IMG/VR virus record: IMGVR_UViG_3300032050_000019 | Coordinates: 62,001-126,000 of that record | Reading direction: 5' to 3' (one strand) | Length of the DNA: 64,000 nt | Origin: a virus | The notes under the pieces: generated by a model | What the model was told of the DNA's origin: nothing | What the model saw: only the letters and a program-made list of their open reading frames with translations | Database searches by the model: none | Part shown: piece by piece, positions 1 to 8,223 of the stretch | Position numbering within the stretch: position 1 is the first letter of the stretch | How the letters are laid out: every line of letters begins with the position of its first letter | Translations under genes and position numbers: made by a program

Positions 1-1375
1 CAACAGAATTTTTTTTATATTTTTGATGAAGAGTGTCCAATGTTGCTGTGAAGTTAGTAAAGACTATAACTTTTTTACCCATTTCTAAACACTTGTCAAT
101 TAATTCACAAGTATATGGAATTTTTTCGTAAGAAATTAGTTGTCTTATTTTCATAAGACGATTAAGTGTAACACTTATCGTTTCATTATTTTTATTTTCA
201 CTTGTTATTTTTGTAAACTCTTCTAATTCCTCATCGTACATTTTATTTGTCAATTCTAAAAATACAGGAGTAATTGTTTTTTCCGGTAAATCTAAAATGT
301 CAGTTTTCATTCTTCTTAAAACATAAGATTTAGTTAAATCTCTTAATTCATCTAAATTACTTGCACCACTTGTATTCCACACTTTTCTATTACCAACAGT
401 AAATTGATAACCTTTACAATATCTTCTTACATATGTTTGCCAATTAAGTGTTAATGGTGAGTCAACAATTTTTAATAAATTAAAATAGTTAATTGGTCTT
501 GATGTCATAGGAGTACCAGTTAATAACCAAACCTTGGGAATTTTACTTAAGACATCATTTAATAGTCTTGTTCTATTTGCTGTTGTATTTGATACATAAT
601 GTGCTTCATCAACTATTGCTAAATCAAAATTCATATTGACTAAAAGTTTATAATCCTCACTGTCTTCTGATTTATCAGTTGTGTGAAAGTTTTTAATGAT
701 ATCATAGTTTATGATATAATAATCAAATGTTGAACCCCACTTTCTACCTTCAACGATTAATATTTTTTTATCGGAATAATTTTTGATTTCTCTTTCCCAA
801 TTTATTTTAAGTGACGCGGGACAAACAATTAATATTTTTTTTGCACCACTTTCTAAAGACGCAATAACCGCAGATGTTGTTTTACCTAAACCCATGTCAT
901 CAGCCAAGATAAACTTATTGTTGGCTAACAATTTTTCTATCGCTTCTTTTTGATGTTCAAGTGGAGGTCTATTACTATATTTACTGTAATCAATTTCTCT
1001 ATCTAATTTTTTTTCTTCTTGTAAAACTGCTGCTTTTGGTATCCAAAAAGAATTTAATGGGTCAGTTTCAATAATTTTACCCCATATATGAAACGCTTTA
1101 TCTGATTCACATAACAATTTTTCACACCAAAATTTTTCAGGTACCTCAGGAAGTAATCTTTCGTCCATAATTTTTTGTCCGAATGTTTTCGCTATTTTAA
1201 TATATTTCCTTGCAACTTTTGGTTTAATGTCATGATATTTTAAAACATACTCAGACTGTGGTCTGGTTAGTTTAAAACTCTTCTGTTCGGAAAATCTTTT
1301 TTTCCATTCTAATAATTGGTTATTAGAACCTTCATAATTTAAGAGTATTTCTCTTGCTTCAATTTCTATAATCAT
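1..1375 (-). CDS. SNF2-family DNA helicase/translocase, 3' end cut by window
   Basis: This minus-strand frame is open from an ATG at 1375 to the window edge, giving 458 codons without a stop. It carries ordered SNF2 motifs: a P-loop DDMGLGKTT with Lys165, an Ia-like VCPASLKINW, the Walker B box VDEAHY, motif III LLTGTPM, and the SNF2 signature LRRMKTDILDLPEK. The start of the second RecA lobe follows (KKVIVFTNF). The family uses ATP to translocate on duplex DNA, for example in fork remodelling; T4 UvsW does a comparable job but is less SNF2-like. About 140 N-terminal residues precede the helicase core. It is transcribed divergently from the neck/tail genes across a 58-bp gap, which may mean a different expression class. 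The family is clear; the exact role is inferred. Confidence 0.9.
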   Translation of the reverse strand, partial: MIIEIEAREILLNYEGSNNQLLEWKKRFSEQKSFKLTRPQSEYVLKYHDIKPKVARKYIKIAKTFGQKIMDERLLPEVPEKFWCEKLLCESDKAFHIWGKIIETDPLNSFWIPKAAVLQEEKKLDREIDYSKYSNRPPLEHQKEAIEKLLANNKFILADDMGLGKTTSAVIASLESGAKKILIVCPASLKINWEREIKNYSDKKILIVEGRKWGSTFDYYIINYDIIKNFHTTDKSEDSEDYKLLVNMNFDLAIVDEAHYVSNTTANRTRLLNDVLSKIPKVWLLTGTPMTSRPINYFNLLKIVDSPLTLNWQTYVRRYCKGYQFTVGNRKVWNTSGASNLDELRDLTKSYVLRRMKTDILDLPEKTITPVFLELTNKMYDEELEEFTKITSENKNNETISVTLNRLMKIRQLISYEKIPYTCELIDKCLEMGKKVIVFTNFTATLDTLHQKYKKNSV

Positions 1376-1420
1376 AATCTAAATACTTAAAATATAGTTA
1401 AATAGAATAAAAGTTTGTAC

Positions 1421-1428
1421 TATTTATT
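1421..1428 (+). promoter_or_regulatory. TATTTATT box, candidate late promoter element
   Basis: TATTTATT ends 5 nt before the ATG at 1434, in the divergent gap facing the helicase gene. If it works as a -10 element, the mRNA of the neck-like gene would be almost leaderless. Confidence 0.45.
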
Positions 1429-1433
1429 ATATT

Positions 1434-1946
1434 ATGACAAACCGTTTACCAATAACTAGATTATCTAAGTTCGTATCTGTTGATGATATTGATCTTAATA
1501 TTCAAATGGGTCAAGAATATCTTCATGGTGACTTAAATATGAAATTAATTCTATTTAGAGTTGATAGACAAAAAACAGACACCGATGATGTATACGGTGA
1601 AGTCGGGAAAGACCAAATAAAGTTTTTCCCTCCTATAGAATTTAATGCTCTGGTTAAGATTGAAGAACCTAAGAATGCTTCATATAAAGCTGGTTTAGTT
1701 CGTTATCAAGAACCCGGAAATTTAATTGTGTCTGTGTACATAAAACATTTAGAAGAATTAAAGATTAATATAAGATATGGTGATTATGTAGGTTATCAGG
1801 AAACAGAAGACAGAATTAGATATTATACGGTTACAAATGACGGTACGGTTGTATCTGATAATAAACATAATATGTTTGGTTACAAACCGCATTATAGAAC
1901 AATAACTTGTGCTCCGGTACAGGAATCTGAATTTAGAGGAATATAA
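1434..1946 (+). CDS. Putative neck protein (T4 gp14-like by position)
   Basis: This 170-aa protein has no signal peptide or membrane segment and looks mostly beta-stranded. Its conserved-looking stretches include IKFFPPIEFNALVKIE, RYQEPGNLIVSVYIKHLEEL and MFGYKPHYRTITCAPVQ. It lies directly upstream of a gp15-like tail terminator, followed by sheath and tube. That order matches T4 genes 14-15-(16-17)-18-19, so a neck/connector role is inferred mainly from synteny. T4 gp14 is longer (256 aa), and I cannot confirm homology by eye. It could also be another head-tail joining protein. The stop at 1944-1946 is 1 nt from the next ATG, so the two genes are probably translated together. Confidence 0.5.
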   Translation: MTNRLPITRLSKFVSVDDIDLNIQMGQEYLHGDLNMKLILFRVDRQKTDTDDVYGEVGKDQIKFFPPIEFNALVKIEEPKNASYKAGLVRYQEPGNLIVSVYIKHLEELKINIRYGDYVGYQETEDRIRYYTVTNDGTVVSDNKHNMFGYKPHYRTITCAPVQESEFRGI

Positions 1947-1947
1947 T

Positions 1948-3183
1948 ATGCCATTACCTAAAAGAAAAACAAATTTTAGTGTTTATACTCAAAAAGAGTT
2001 ACTTGAAAGAAGACAAGAATTATTGGATAGGATAACTAAATCCGATACTTACCTTCCTGATTCTGTTTTACATGATGACTTAGATTTGGGTATGTTGGAA
2101 TTTGTAAAAAATAATTTACAGATAGTTTCTGATGGTAAAAAAGTACCTATTATTGATAAAATAATGACCATTCAAAGATGGGCGGAGTACACTAATAATT
2201 GGGAATTTTCAGATAAAGATGGTAATGTTCAGGTTCCTTTTATGGCGGTGATAAGAAAACCTGAAGTTCAATTAGGTACAAATCCTTCAGTACAAAGAAC
2301 AATACCGGTTAGAAAACAATTCCACTACGCTACGGTACCTACTTGGGATGGTAATCAATTTGGTGCAGACATATACAAAATACCGCAACCAATTGCTGTA
2401 GATATATCATATGAAGTGACAATAGTTTGTAACAAATTTAGAGACTTAAATAAGTTGAATAAACTTGTAATGCAAAACTTTTCATCAAGACAAGCGTATA
2501 CGTCAGTTAAAGGACATTATATTCCTATAGTTTTAGACTCTATTGATGATAATACACCTATGGATACATTAGATGGTCGTAGGTTTTATTTACAGAATTA
2601 CAAATTTACAATGTTAGGTTTTCTTATTGACAGTGAAGAATTTGAAGTTAAACCGGCTATCAGTAGAATGTTTATAATGCAAGAGTTTGAAGAATTACCT
2701 AAAATAGTAAAAACCAGCGTACAGAATATTGATGAAATATTTGTCACATCAATAGTTGCAGATGGAATACAAACATCATTTAGTGTGGGTGAAACTATAG
2801 CAATTTTAGTAAGTGTATCAATAAATGGTGTTGTACAAATTAAAGATGTTGATTATTACCATATTGCAAAAACATCAAAAATAACATTTGTTTCTCCTCC
2901 TCTTGTTGGTAGTAAAATAACTATAATTTATTACAAAGGAAAAAACCCAACACCAACTGATTTATGGGGAAATAAAATATTCTTGGCTAAAGAAACATTT
3001 ATTTATGATGGTACAACAAATGTATTCACCACAAGTAACACTATTGCCGCTTTGATTATGTTGGATATAAATGGTCTTATAGAAGAAAATTCTGTAGGAT
3101 ATGATGTAACAAATAAAAATGAAATAACTCTACTAATAAATCCTATAGTAAATTCTAAGATAACTGTTACATATTTTTACTAA
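1948..3183 (+). CDS. gp15: Tail terminator/sheath stabilizer (gp15-like) with C-terminal repeat domains
   Basis: I chose the ATG at 1948 (MPLPKRKTNF, 411 aa). The longer frame from 1909 would overlap the upstream gene by 38 nt and add an unconvincing 13-residue leader. Residues 1-260 follow the gp15 layout: a segment like SPIKMIYEL in T4 (here QPIAVDISYEVTIVCNKF), then HYIPIVLDSI and a strand-rich end RRFYLQNYKFTMLGFLID. gp15 caps the last tube and sheath rings and joins tail to neck. Residues 263-330 and 344-411 are two copies of a beta domain with the pattern VSINGVVQ...VDYY...SKITF...GSKITIIYY. T4 gp15 has no such extension. These copies resemble phage surface decoration modules and probably project from the neck. 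Confidence 0.7.
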   Translation: MPLPKRKTNFSVYTQKELLERRQELLDRITKSDTYLPDSVLHDDLDLGMLEFVKNNLQIVSDGKKVPIIDKIMTIQRWAEYTNNWEFSDKDGNVQVPFMAVIRKPEVQLGTNPSVQRTIPVRKQFHYATVPTWDGNQFGADIYKIPQPIAVDISYEVTIVCNKFRDLNKLNKLVMQNFSSRQAYTSVKGHYIPIVLDSIDDNTPMDTLDGRRFYLQNYKFTMLGFLIDSEEFEVKPAISRMFIMQEFEELPKIVKTSVQNIDEIFVTSIVADGIQTSFSVGETIAILVSVSINGVVQIKDVDYYHIAKTSKITFVSPPLVGSKITIIYYKGKNPTPTDLWGNKIFLAKETFIYDGTTNVFTTSNTIAALIMLDINGLIEENSVGYDVTNKNEITLLINPIVNSKITVTYFY

Positions 3184-3186
3184 TCG

Positions 3187-3342
3187 TTATTCACCATAAA
3201 TGTCTTTCTTATCGTTCTTTGATAGATTTTCAATCCACTTTTCTATAACCTTATAGATTTTAAGCCCGTTTTTTTCACAGTGATTTTTTAACATCTGATG
3301 GTGTTTATCACTAATTTTTACGTTTTTGGTCTTATTCTTCAT
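3187..3342 (-). CDS. Small ribbon-helix-helix-like protein (51 aa)
   Basis: A 51-aa minus-strand frame runs from ATG at 3342 to TAA at 3187, in the gap between the tail terminator and sheath genes. It begins MKNKTKNVKISDKHHQ and continues with a helical LKNHCEKNGLKIYKVIEKW. The layout is one short basic strand (NVKIS) followed by two helices with a GLK turn, which fits MetJ/Arc/CopG-type DNA-binding dimers. Codon usage looks coding and the product is highly charged. It lies antisense to the flanking late genes, so it may belong with the minus-strand helicase gene as a regulator. Family assignment is by pattern only. Confidence 0.6.
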   Translation of the reverse strand: MKNKTKNVKISDKHHQMLKNHCEKNGLKIYKVIEKWIENLSKNDKKDIYGE

Positions 3343-3424
3343 GTAAAAAGATAAAAAAAGATAATTAAGTATATAAAAGGATACTTACCGTTAAAAATAC
3401 ATAAATCTTTCAATAAAATAAAGA

Positions 3425-3432
3425 TATTTATA
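3425..3432 (+). promoter_or_regulatory. TATTTATA box upstream of tail sheath
   Basis: TATTTATA ends 38 nt before the sheath ATG at 3471, after the small antisense gene. The leader between them is very A-rich. Confidence 0.5.
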
Positions 3433-3470
3433 AGTAATCAATAAAAATATATTTAAGCAAATAACAATCG

Positions 3471-6377
3471 ATGGCAAATTCAAACAAAGTATTCGTTTCT
3501 CCCGGTGTATATACCTCAGAGAAAGATTTAACATTCGTAGCACAAAGTGTTGGTGTTACAACACTCGGATTGGTTGGTGAGACATTGAAGGGTCCCGCAT
3601 TTGAACCAATATTAATTACCAATTTTGATGAATTCAAAGTATACTTTGGAAGTACTACACCTGTAAAAGACGGTGCAGATAATCCAAAATATGAATTACC
3701 GTATGTTGCTAAATCGTATCTAGAAGAATCAAACCAACTATTCGTAACAAGAATTCTTGGTTTAACTGGATATAAACCAACAACAACATTTGGTATACAA
3801 ACATTAGCTGGTGTTACCGCAGATACAAGTGCACATACTAGTTTAGTAGTGGACTCTATGGACCCATCTAACCCATCATCAAGTATTTTTTATAATGAAC
3901 TTTCAAATATATTCTCATTTGAAGGAACAACAATAACAGATTACATTGAAACAAATTTTGGTGGATATGGTGCTTCTGAAGATGGTAACTGGTTTACTAT
4001 GGGATTAGTACCTGATTTAGGTGCATATATTGTTACCGATTTGGATGGTAATGCGATTACCGAATTATCATCTTTATTTGGAATTGAACAAGTTTCCCCA
4101 CTTAATGGGTTTTATACTGATGATAGTCCTAACGGTAAAGAATGGATAAACAAACTTTTATCTTTTGATGGTAGTGGAAATGTTGATGGTGTTTATTCTT
4201 ATCTTTTTGCATATGACGCACAAAATGGATATTTTGATGTGGCTAGATTCAAATACGATGCAGGTGAGTTAACACAGTATAAAGATTTAATAGTTGCTGC
4301 ACTTAGAAGTAGAGGTCTCTATCAACAAAACACATTAAGTCTTGAAACATTTCTTTCATCTCGTTTCGATATTGATGATTTAAGTGGTGTTACTACAAAT
4401 CCATTAGCAGAATTTATAATTAACGTAACGGGTACAACAGGTGGTGCAAAACAATTCACTTGTTCCATGGATCAAACATCTTCAAAATACATAACTAAAG
4501 TTTTGGGAAGTGATGTGTTTGATAAACCAAGAACAGACTATCCAATATACGTTCATGAGGCATACCCTAAATTCTTACAATCTGCATTTCAAAAAGGATA
4601 TGTTAGAGGTTTAAGTTTAACAAAAGTTGTAAATTCAGAATCAGAAAACTTTATGAGTCAATGGTTATCTCCGATAACACCAATGGTTGTTTCAGAGGTT
4701 AGAGGTGGTAAAGTTGCAGATTTGTTTGAAATTATAACAATACCTGATGGTGAAAGTGCAAACTACACAGTTAAAATTCAAATAGCTAATATTAATTTGG
4801 ATAATGGTGATTTTGATTTATTGGTTCGTGATTACTATGATACTGATGATAATCCTGTTGTTTTAGAAAAATATTCAAGATGTAGTATGAATCCTGATTT
4901 ACCAGGTTATGTCGCTAAAAAAATAGGTACATCAAATGGTGACTATGAATTACGTTCTAAGTTAATTATGTTATCTATAGCAGATAACGCACCTGTTGAT
5001 GCATTCCCTGCTGGTTTTAAAGGATTCGTAAATAATCAAACATTTGGTGGTGGTACTTTAGGTAATGTTTTGTATAAAACAGAATACTTTGATGCTGGCG
5101 ATACAATGTATTATGACGCTGATGGTACCGCGGTATTATCAAATGGAGATAAAGTAAGAAAAGTATCTTTAGGTTTATCAAATCAGACAGGTTCAAGATA
5201 TGATAATGATTTATTTAAATATAAAGGTGCTGAAGGTACTTCATCCACATCTGGTTTCCACTTATCTGTAAACGCATCAACAATTTCAGGTACCACATAT
5301 ATTACAACTCCATACGATTTGGAGGGTCAACCAGTAGGAGATAAATTAACTGACATCAGATATCGTAAATTTACATTTGCTGCTGGTGGTGGTTTTGATG
5401 GTTGGGATATCTATAGAAATGTTAGAACTTATGGTGATGGTTACATTTATGGTAAACCAACATATAACGCAAATAATCAAAATAATGGCGGTGTATTTGA
5501 TGTTAATAATGGTAATTCTGACTATTATGCGTATCTTCAAGGTATTCAAACATTTGAAAATCCTGAAGCGGTTGATATAAATGTATTCGCTACACCAGGT
5601 ATTAATTTCTACGATCATAGTTCATTGGTTAACCAAGCGATAGAAATGATTGAAGAAGATAGAGCGGATTCATTATATATTATGAACTCTCCTAATTTCA
5701 CTGGTGCTGAAGGTGTTGAAGAAGTAGTTGCTGCGATTGACGATTCCGCAATTGATAGTAACTATTCAGCGACATACTGGCCGTGGATACAGGTTAGAGA
5801 TACAGACAACGCAACACAATTATACATCCCGCCTACAGGTGAAGTTGTTAGAAATATTGCGTTAACCGATAATGTATCGTATCCTTGGTTCGCAGTTGCA
5901 GGTTATTCAAGAGGTCTTGTTAAATCAATTAAAGCGAATAAGAAACTTACATTAGATGAAAGAGACACCTTATATTCAAACAGAATTAACCCTATCGCAA
6001 CATTCTCAGATACAGGTACAATTATTTGGGGTAATAAAACTCTTCAATTAAGAGAATCTGCATTAGATAGAATTAATGTTAGAAGATTATTGTTGAGAGC
6101 AAGAAAATTGATTTCTGCGGTATCTGTAAGGTTGTTATTTGAACAAAATGACGAACAAGTAAGACAAGAGTTCTTGAGATTAGTAAATCCTATTCTTGAG
6201 TCTATAAAGAAAGAAAGAGGTCTTTACGATTTCCGTGTAAGAGTGTCTAGTGATCCAGAGGATTTAGATGCAAACACATTGAGAGGAAAGATTTACTTAA
6301 AACCAACTAGGTCTCTTGAATTTATTGAGATTGAATTCAATATAACTCCGACTGGTGCTTCATTTGAGAATATATAA
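3471..6377 (+). CDS. gp18: Contractile tail sheath protein
   Basis: The 968-aa product forms the contractile sheath around the tail tube. The N terminus (SPGVYTSEKDLTF, then GLVGETLKGPAF and NFDEFKVYFG) is the classic sheath start. The C terminus (INPIATFSDTGTIIWGNKTLQ, LRESALDRINVRRLLLRARK, LVNPILESIKKERGLYDFRV) is the conserved inner domain that contacts tube and neighbouring sheath subunits. T4 gp18 has 659 residues. The extra roughly 300 lie in the middle, about residues 110-640, a Gly/Asp/Tyr-rich beta region likely exposed on the outside of the tail. Tube follows 377 bp downstream, after a terminator and an unusual repeat region. Confidence 0.93.
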   Translation: MANSNKVFVSPGVYTSEKDLTFVAQSVGVTTLGLVGETLKGPAFEPILITNFDEFKVYFGSTTPVKDGADNPKYELPYVAKSYLEESNQLFVTRILGLTGYKPTTTFGIQTLAGVTADTSAHTSLVVDSMDPSNPSSSIFYNELSNIFSFEGTTITDYIETNFGGYGASEDGNWFTMGLVPDLGAYIVTDLDGNAITELSSLFGIEQVSPLNGFYTDDSPNGKEWINKLLSFDGSGNVDGVYSYLFAYDAQNGYFDVARFKYDAGELTQYKDLIVAALRSRGLYQQNTLSLETFLSSRFDIDDLSGVTTNPLAEFIINVTGTTGGAKQFTCSMDQTSSKYITKVLGSDVFDKPRTDYPIYVHEAYPKFLQSAFQKGYVRGLSLTKVVNSESENFMSQWLSPITPMVVSEVRGGKVADLFEIITIPDGESANYTVKIQIANINLDNGDFDLLVRDYYDTDDNPVVLEKYSRCSMNPDLPGYVAKKIGTSNGDYELRSKLIMLSIADNAPVDAFPAGFKGFVNNQTFGGGTLGNVLYKTEYFDAGDTMYYDADGTAVLSNGDKVRKVSLGLSNQTGSRYDNDLFKYKGAEGTSSTSGFHLSVNASTISGTTYITTPYDLEGQPVGDKLTDIRYRKFTFAAGGGFDGWDIYRNVRTYGDGYIYGKPTYNANNQNNGGVFDVNNGNSDYYAYLQGIQTFENPEAVDINVFATPGINFYDHSSLVNQAIEMIEEDRADSLYIMNSPNFTGAEGVEEVVAAIDDSAIDSNYSATYWPWIQVRDTDNATQLYIPPTGEVVRNIALTDNVSYPWFAVAGYSRGLVKSIKANKKLTLDERDTLYSNRINPIATFSDTGTIIWGNKTLQLRESALDRINVRRLLLRARKLISAVSVRLLFEQNDEQVRQEFLRLVNPILESIKKERGLYDFRVRVSSDPEDLDANTLRGKIYLKPTRSLEFIEIEFNITPTGASFENI

Positions 6378-6397
6378 TCAACATTAAAATAAAATAT

Positions 6398-6428
6398 AAA
6401 TCCTCTAGAAAACTAGAGGATTTTTTTT
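6398..6428 (+). terminator. Intrinsic terminator after sheath gene
   Basis: A perfect stem, AAATCCTCTAG with CTAGAGGATTT, closes on a loop of four A, and eight T follow. It lies 20 nt after the sheath stop and should end sheath transcripts. Confidence 0.85.
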
Positions 6429-6465
6429 GTATAAAAACTCGGTAACATAAAGGGGGAATATGGTA

Positions 6466-6479
6466 GTTCCACGTGGAAC
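6466..6479. other. parS-like palindrome
   Basis: GTTCCACGTGGAAC is a perfect 14-bp palindrome, followed by A. It fits the bacterial ParB-binding parS consensus TGTTNCACGTGNAACA at every position except the first T, which is A here. It lies in non-coding DNA between a terminator and a repeat array. No ParB or ParA gene is in this window. Whether it binds a phage or host ParB is unknown; a chance palindrome or another regulator's operator remains possible. Confidence 0.5.
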
Positions 6480-6488
6480 ACTATTTAC

Positions 6489-6641
6489 CCAGTATACTGG
6501 AACTAGTATGCTAGTACTAGTTTTATAATATTATATTTATTATTCTAGATACTAGAACTAGATATTCTAGTATTTATATAATATTCTAGATGCTGGAATT
6601 GGTTATATTAATACTGAATACTGGAACCTAGATACTGGGTA
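6489..6641. repeat. CTAG-rich degenerate repeat and inverted-repeat array
   Basis: About 150 bp are built from short variants of ATACTGGAACTAGATA, at 6494, 6549, 6590 and 6618. Within them lie a perfect 12-bp palindrome CCAGTATACTGG (6489-6500) and an 8-bp inverted repeat AACTAGTA/TACTAGTT (6501-6522). Direct copies ATTCTAGATACTAGAACT (6542) and ATTCTAGATGCTGGAATT (6583) differ by three transitions. The outer ends, TACCCAGTAT at 6487 and ATACTGGGTA at 6632, are inverted, so the whole block can fold as one long imperfect hairpin. No convincing gene lies here. It could be a structured RNA, a replication or recombination site, or a relic of a palindromic mobile repeat. The rest of 6378-6754 is featureless A/T-rich DNA. 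Confidence 0.75.
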
Positions 6642-6713
6642 GTAAAAAACTAACGAAAAAAAATGACAAAGTCAAGATTTTTCAAAAAAAATAAAATATT
6701 CTCAAATACGTAG

Positions 6714-6721
6714 TATTTATA
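6714..6721 (+). promoter_or_regulatory. TATTTATA box upstream of tail tube
   Basis: TATTTATA ends 33 nt before the tube ATG at 6755. The leader then reads almost only A and T. Confidence 0.5.
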
Positions 6722-6754
6722 GGAAGATAACAAAAAAACTTAATTATTTAAAAA

Positions 6755-7243
6755 ATGGCAGATTTATTAATGAAAATGCCGGTTCCATATGAACCGAAAA
6801 GAGTAAACCGATTCATCCTTAGATTTCCATCATCTTTGGGTATTAACGAGTGGTATGTGACATCAACGGCTAGACCTAGTGCAAAAATCAATTCTGTTGC
6901 AATTCCATTTATCAATACATCAACTTATGTTGCTGGTAGATTTGAATGGAATGAAATGAGAGTAACTTTCAAAGACCCAATTGGTCCTTCAGCGGCACAG
7001 GCGTTAATGGAATGGTTCCGTTTACACGCTGAATCTGTTACAGGTCGTATGGGTTATGCTGCTGGTTATAAAAAAGACATTGAATTGGAAATGCTTGACC
7101 CAACTGGTGTTGTGGTTGAGAAATGGATACTTCAAGGTACATTCATTACTGACTTAAACTTTAATGATCTTGATTATTCAAGAGATGATGTGGCAACTAT
7201 CACTTGTTCAATGAGACCAGATAGATGTATCTTAGTTTACTAA
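6755..7243 (+). CDS. gp19: Tail tube protein
   Basis: This 162-aa protein has the length of T4 gp19 (163 aa) and the same fold pattern. The start MADLLMKMPVPYEPKRVNRFIL leads into RFEWNEMRVTFKDPIGPSAAQALMEWFRLH, the helix of gp19 tubes. The end, WILQGTFITDLNFNDLDYSRDDVATITCSMR, contains the tube's closing strands. It stacks in hexameric rings inside the sheath and forms the DNA channel. It stands as its own transcription unit, with a candidate promoter box in front and a terminator just behind, which fits a protein needed in many copies. Confidence 0.93.
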   Translation: MADLLMKMPVPYEPKRVNRFILRFPSSLGINEWYVTSTARPSAKINSVAIPFINTSTYVAGRFEWNEMRVTFKDPIGPSAAQALMEWFRLHAESVTGRMGYAAGYKKDIELEMLDPTGVVVEKWILQGTFITDLNFNDLDYSRDDVATITCSMRPDRCILVY

Positions 7244-7263
7244 TACAAAAACAAATATTTTAC

Positions 7264-7296
7264 AAACCCTATGTTCAACACATGGGGTTTTTTATT
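7264..7296 (+). terminator. Intrinsic terminator after tail tube gene
   Basis: The stem AAACCCTATG with CATGGGGTTT (one T-G pair) closes on a 7-nt loop and runs into a T tract. It lies 20 nt after the tube stop. Confidence 0.85.
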
Positions 7297-7342
7297 TTAT
7301 CAAAAACTTGACTTTCCAATAGTTATTGATTAAATTAATACT

Positions 7343-8092
7343 ATGGAACAATTTAGAGTAGACCCAACAATTTCTTATGATGTGGTAGAATTACCAACAA
7401 AAGGTATTCATTATCCAAATGGAAAAAAATCAGTTAGAGTTGCATATCTAACAGCAGCGGACGAAAATATTTTAGCGGCACCAAACCTAATTCAAACAAA
7501 TGCGATAGTCTCCGAACTTTTGAAAAGAAAGATTTTGGATAAAGATATTTCAATTGAGGAATTGGCGGAAGAGGATAGACAAGCGATTTTAATCTTTTTA
7601 AGAAACACCGCATTTGGTTCAGAATATACAGTAACACTAACTGACCCGAAAACAGACAAAGAGTTTGAAACCAAAGTAGATTTAAGTACTTTAAAAGTTA
7701 AAGATTTCAATTTAACACCTGATGCAAATGGGGAATATTCATATTTTATGGAAAAATCTAAAGTAGATATTACTTTCAAATTCTTGACTCAAAAACAAGA
7801 AGCGGAAATAAGAGAAATTCAAAAGAGTTGGAATGGTAATGGATATGCTCCGATTATGACCAAACAACTTGAATTCATGATTAAATCGGTTGCAGGAAAT
7901 AAGGATTTAATGAATATCAGAAATTTAATTGAAAATCTACCAATTAAAGATGCACAGGACTTTAGAAAATTTATTGCAGATAATAAACCGGGGTTAGATT
8001 TAACCCAAAAAGCAACAACCCCATCAGGAGAAGAAATCCAATTTGTAATCGGATTTGGGGTAGAATTCTTTCGCCCTTTCTACGGAATATAA
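7343..8092 (+). CDS. Baseplate hub assembly protein (T4 gp26-like)
   Basis: The 249-aa product starts MEQFRVDPTISYDVVELPTKG. It continues with the pattern VAYLTAADENIL, ELLKRKILD and DRQAILIFLRNTAFGSEY, then a beta region with DLSTLKVKD. This layout (a short LP-KG motif, a helical block with the DR..IL..LR signature, then a small beta domain) is typical of the T4 gp26 baseplate family. T4 gp26 has 208 aa and takes part in hub assembly. Its place just upstream of the tape measure candidate agrees, since such proteins often chaperone or cap the tape measure. The family call is by pattern; a dedicated tape measure chaperone is the alternative. Confidence 0.6.
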   Translation: MEQFRVDPTISYDVVELPTKGIHYPNGKKSVRVAYLTAADENILAAPNLIQTNAIVSELLKRKILDKDISIEELAEEDRQAILIFLRNTAFGSEYTVTLTDPKTDKEFETKVDLSTLKVKDFNLTPDANGEYSYFMEKSKVDITFKFLTQKQEAEIREIQKSWNGNGYAPIMTKQLEFMIKSVAGNKDLMNIRNLIENLPIKDAQDFRKFIADNKPGLDLTQKATTPSGEEIQFVIGFGVEFFRPFYGI

Positions 8093-8129
8093 AAAGAACC
8101 AGTTAACCGAAATTTTATTTCTAATTAAA

Positions 8130-8157
8130 AGAGGATTCTCCTATGGAGATATTCTCT
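8130..8157 (+). other. Hairpin between gp26-like and tape measure genes
   Basis: AGAGGATTCTCC pairs with GGAGATATTCTCT around a TAT loop, giving 12 pairs with one G-T pair and one bulged T. No T tract follows, so it is not a standard intrinsic terminator. It may stabilise or process the upstream mRNA. Confidence 0.4.
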
Positions 8158-8164
8158 CTATGCC

Positions 8165-8172
8165 TATTTATA
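8165..8172 (+). promoter_or_regulatory. TATTTATA box upstream of tape measure
   Basis: TATTTATA ends 51 nt before the ATG at 8224, the longest spacing seen for a box with a gene directly behind it. It follows the hairpin at 8130-8157. Confidence 0.45.
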
Positions 8173-8223
8173 TAAGAAGATATTATATAAATTATATGAT
8201 AGAATTAGAAAATAGTTAATATT

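Noticed and set aside
1909-1947. Upstream start giving a 424-aa terminator protein
   Set aside because: It would overlap the previous gene by 38 nt and add 13 residues with no sign of function. The ATG at 1948 directly follows the previous stop.
6460-6528. 22-codon frame with AGGGGG just before its ATG, running through the parS-like palindrome
   Set aside because: Its sequence is dictated by the palindromes and it has no downstream gene partner. The G-run is the one Shine-Dalgarno-like site seen, so a leader peptide cannot be excluded, but support is too weak.
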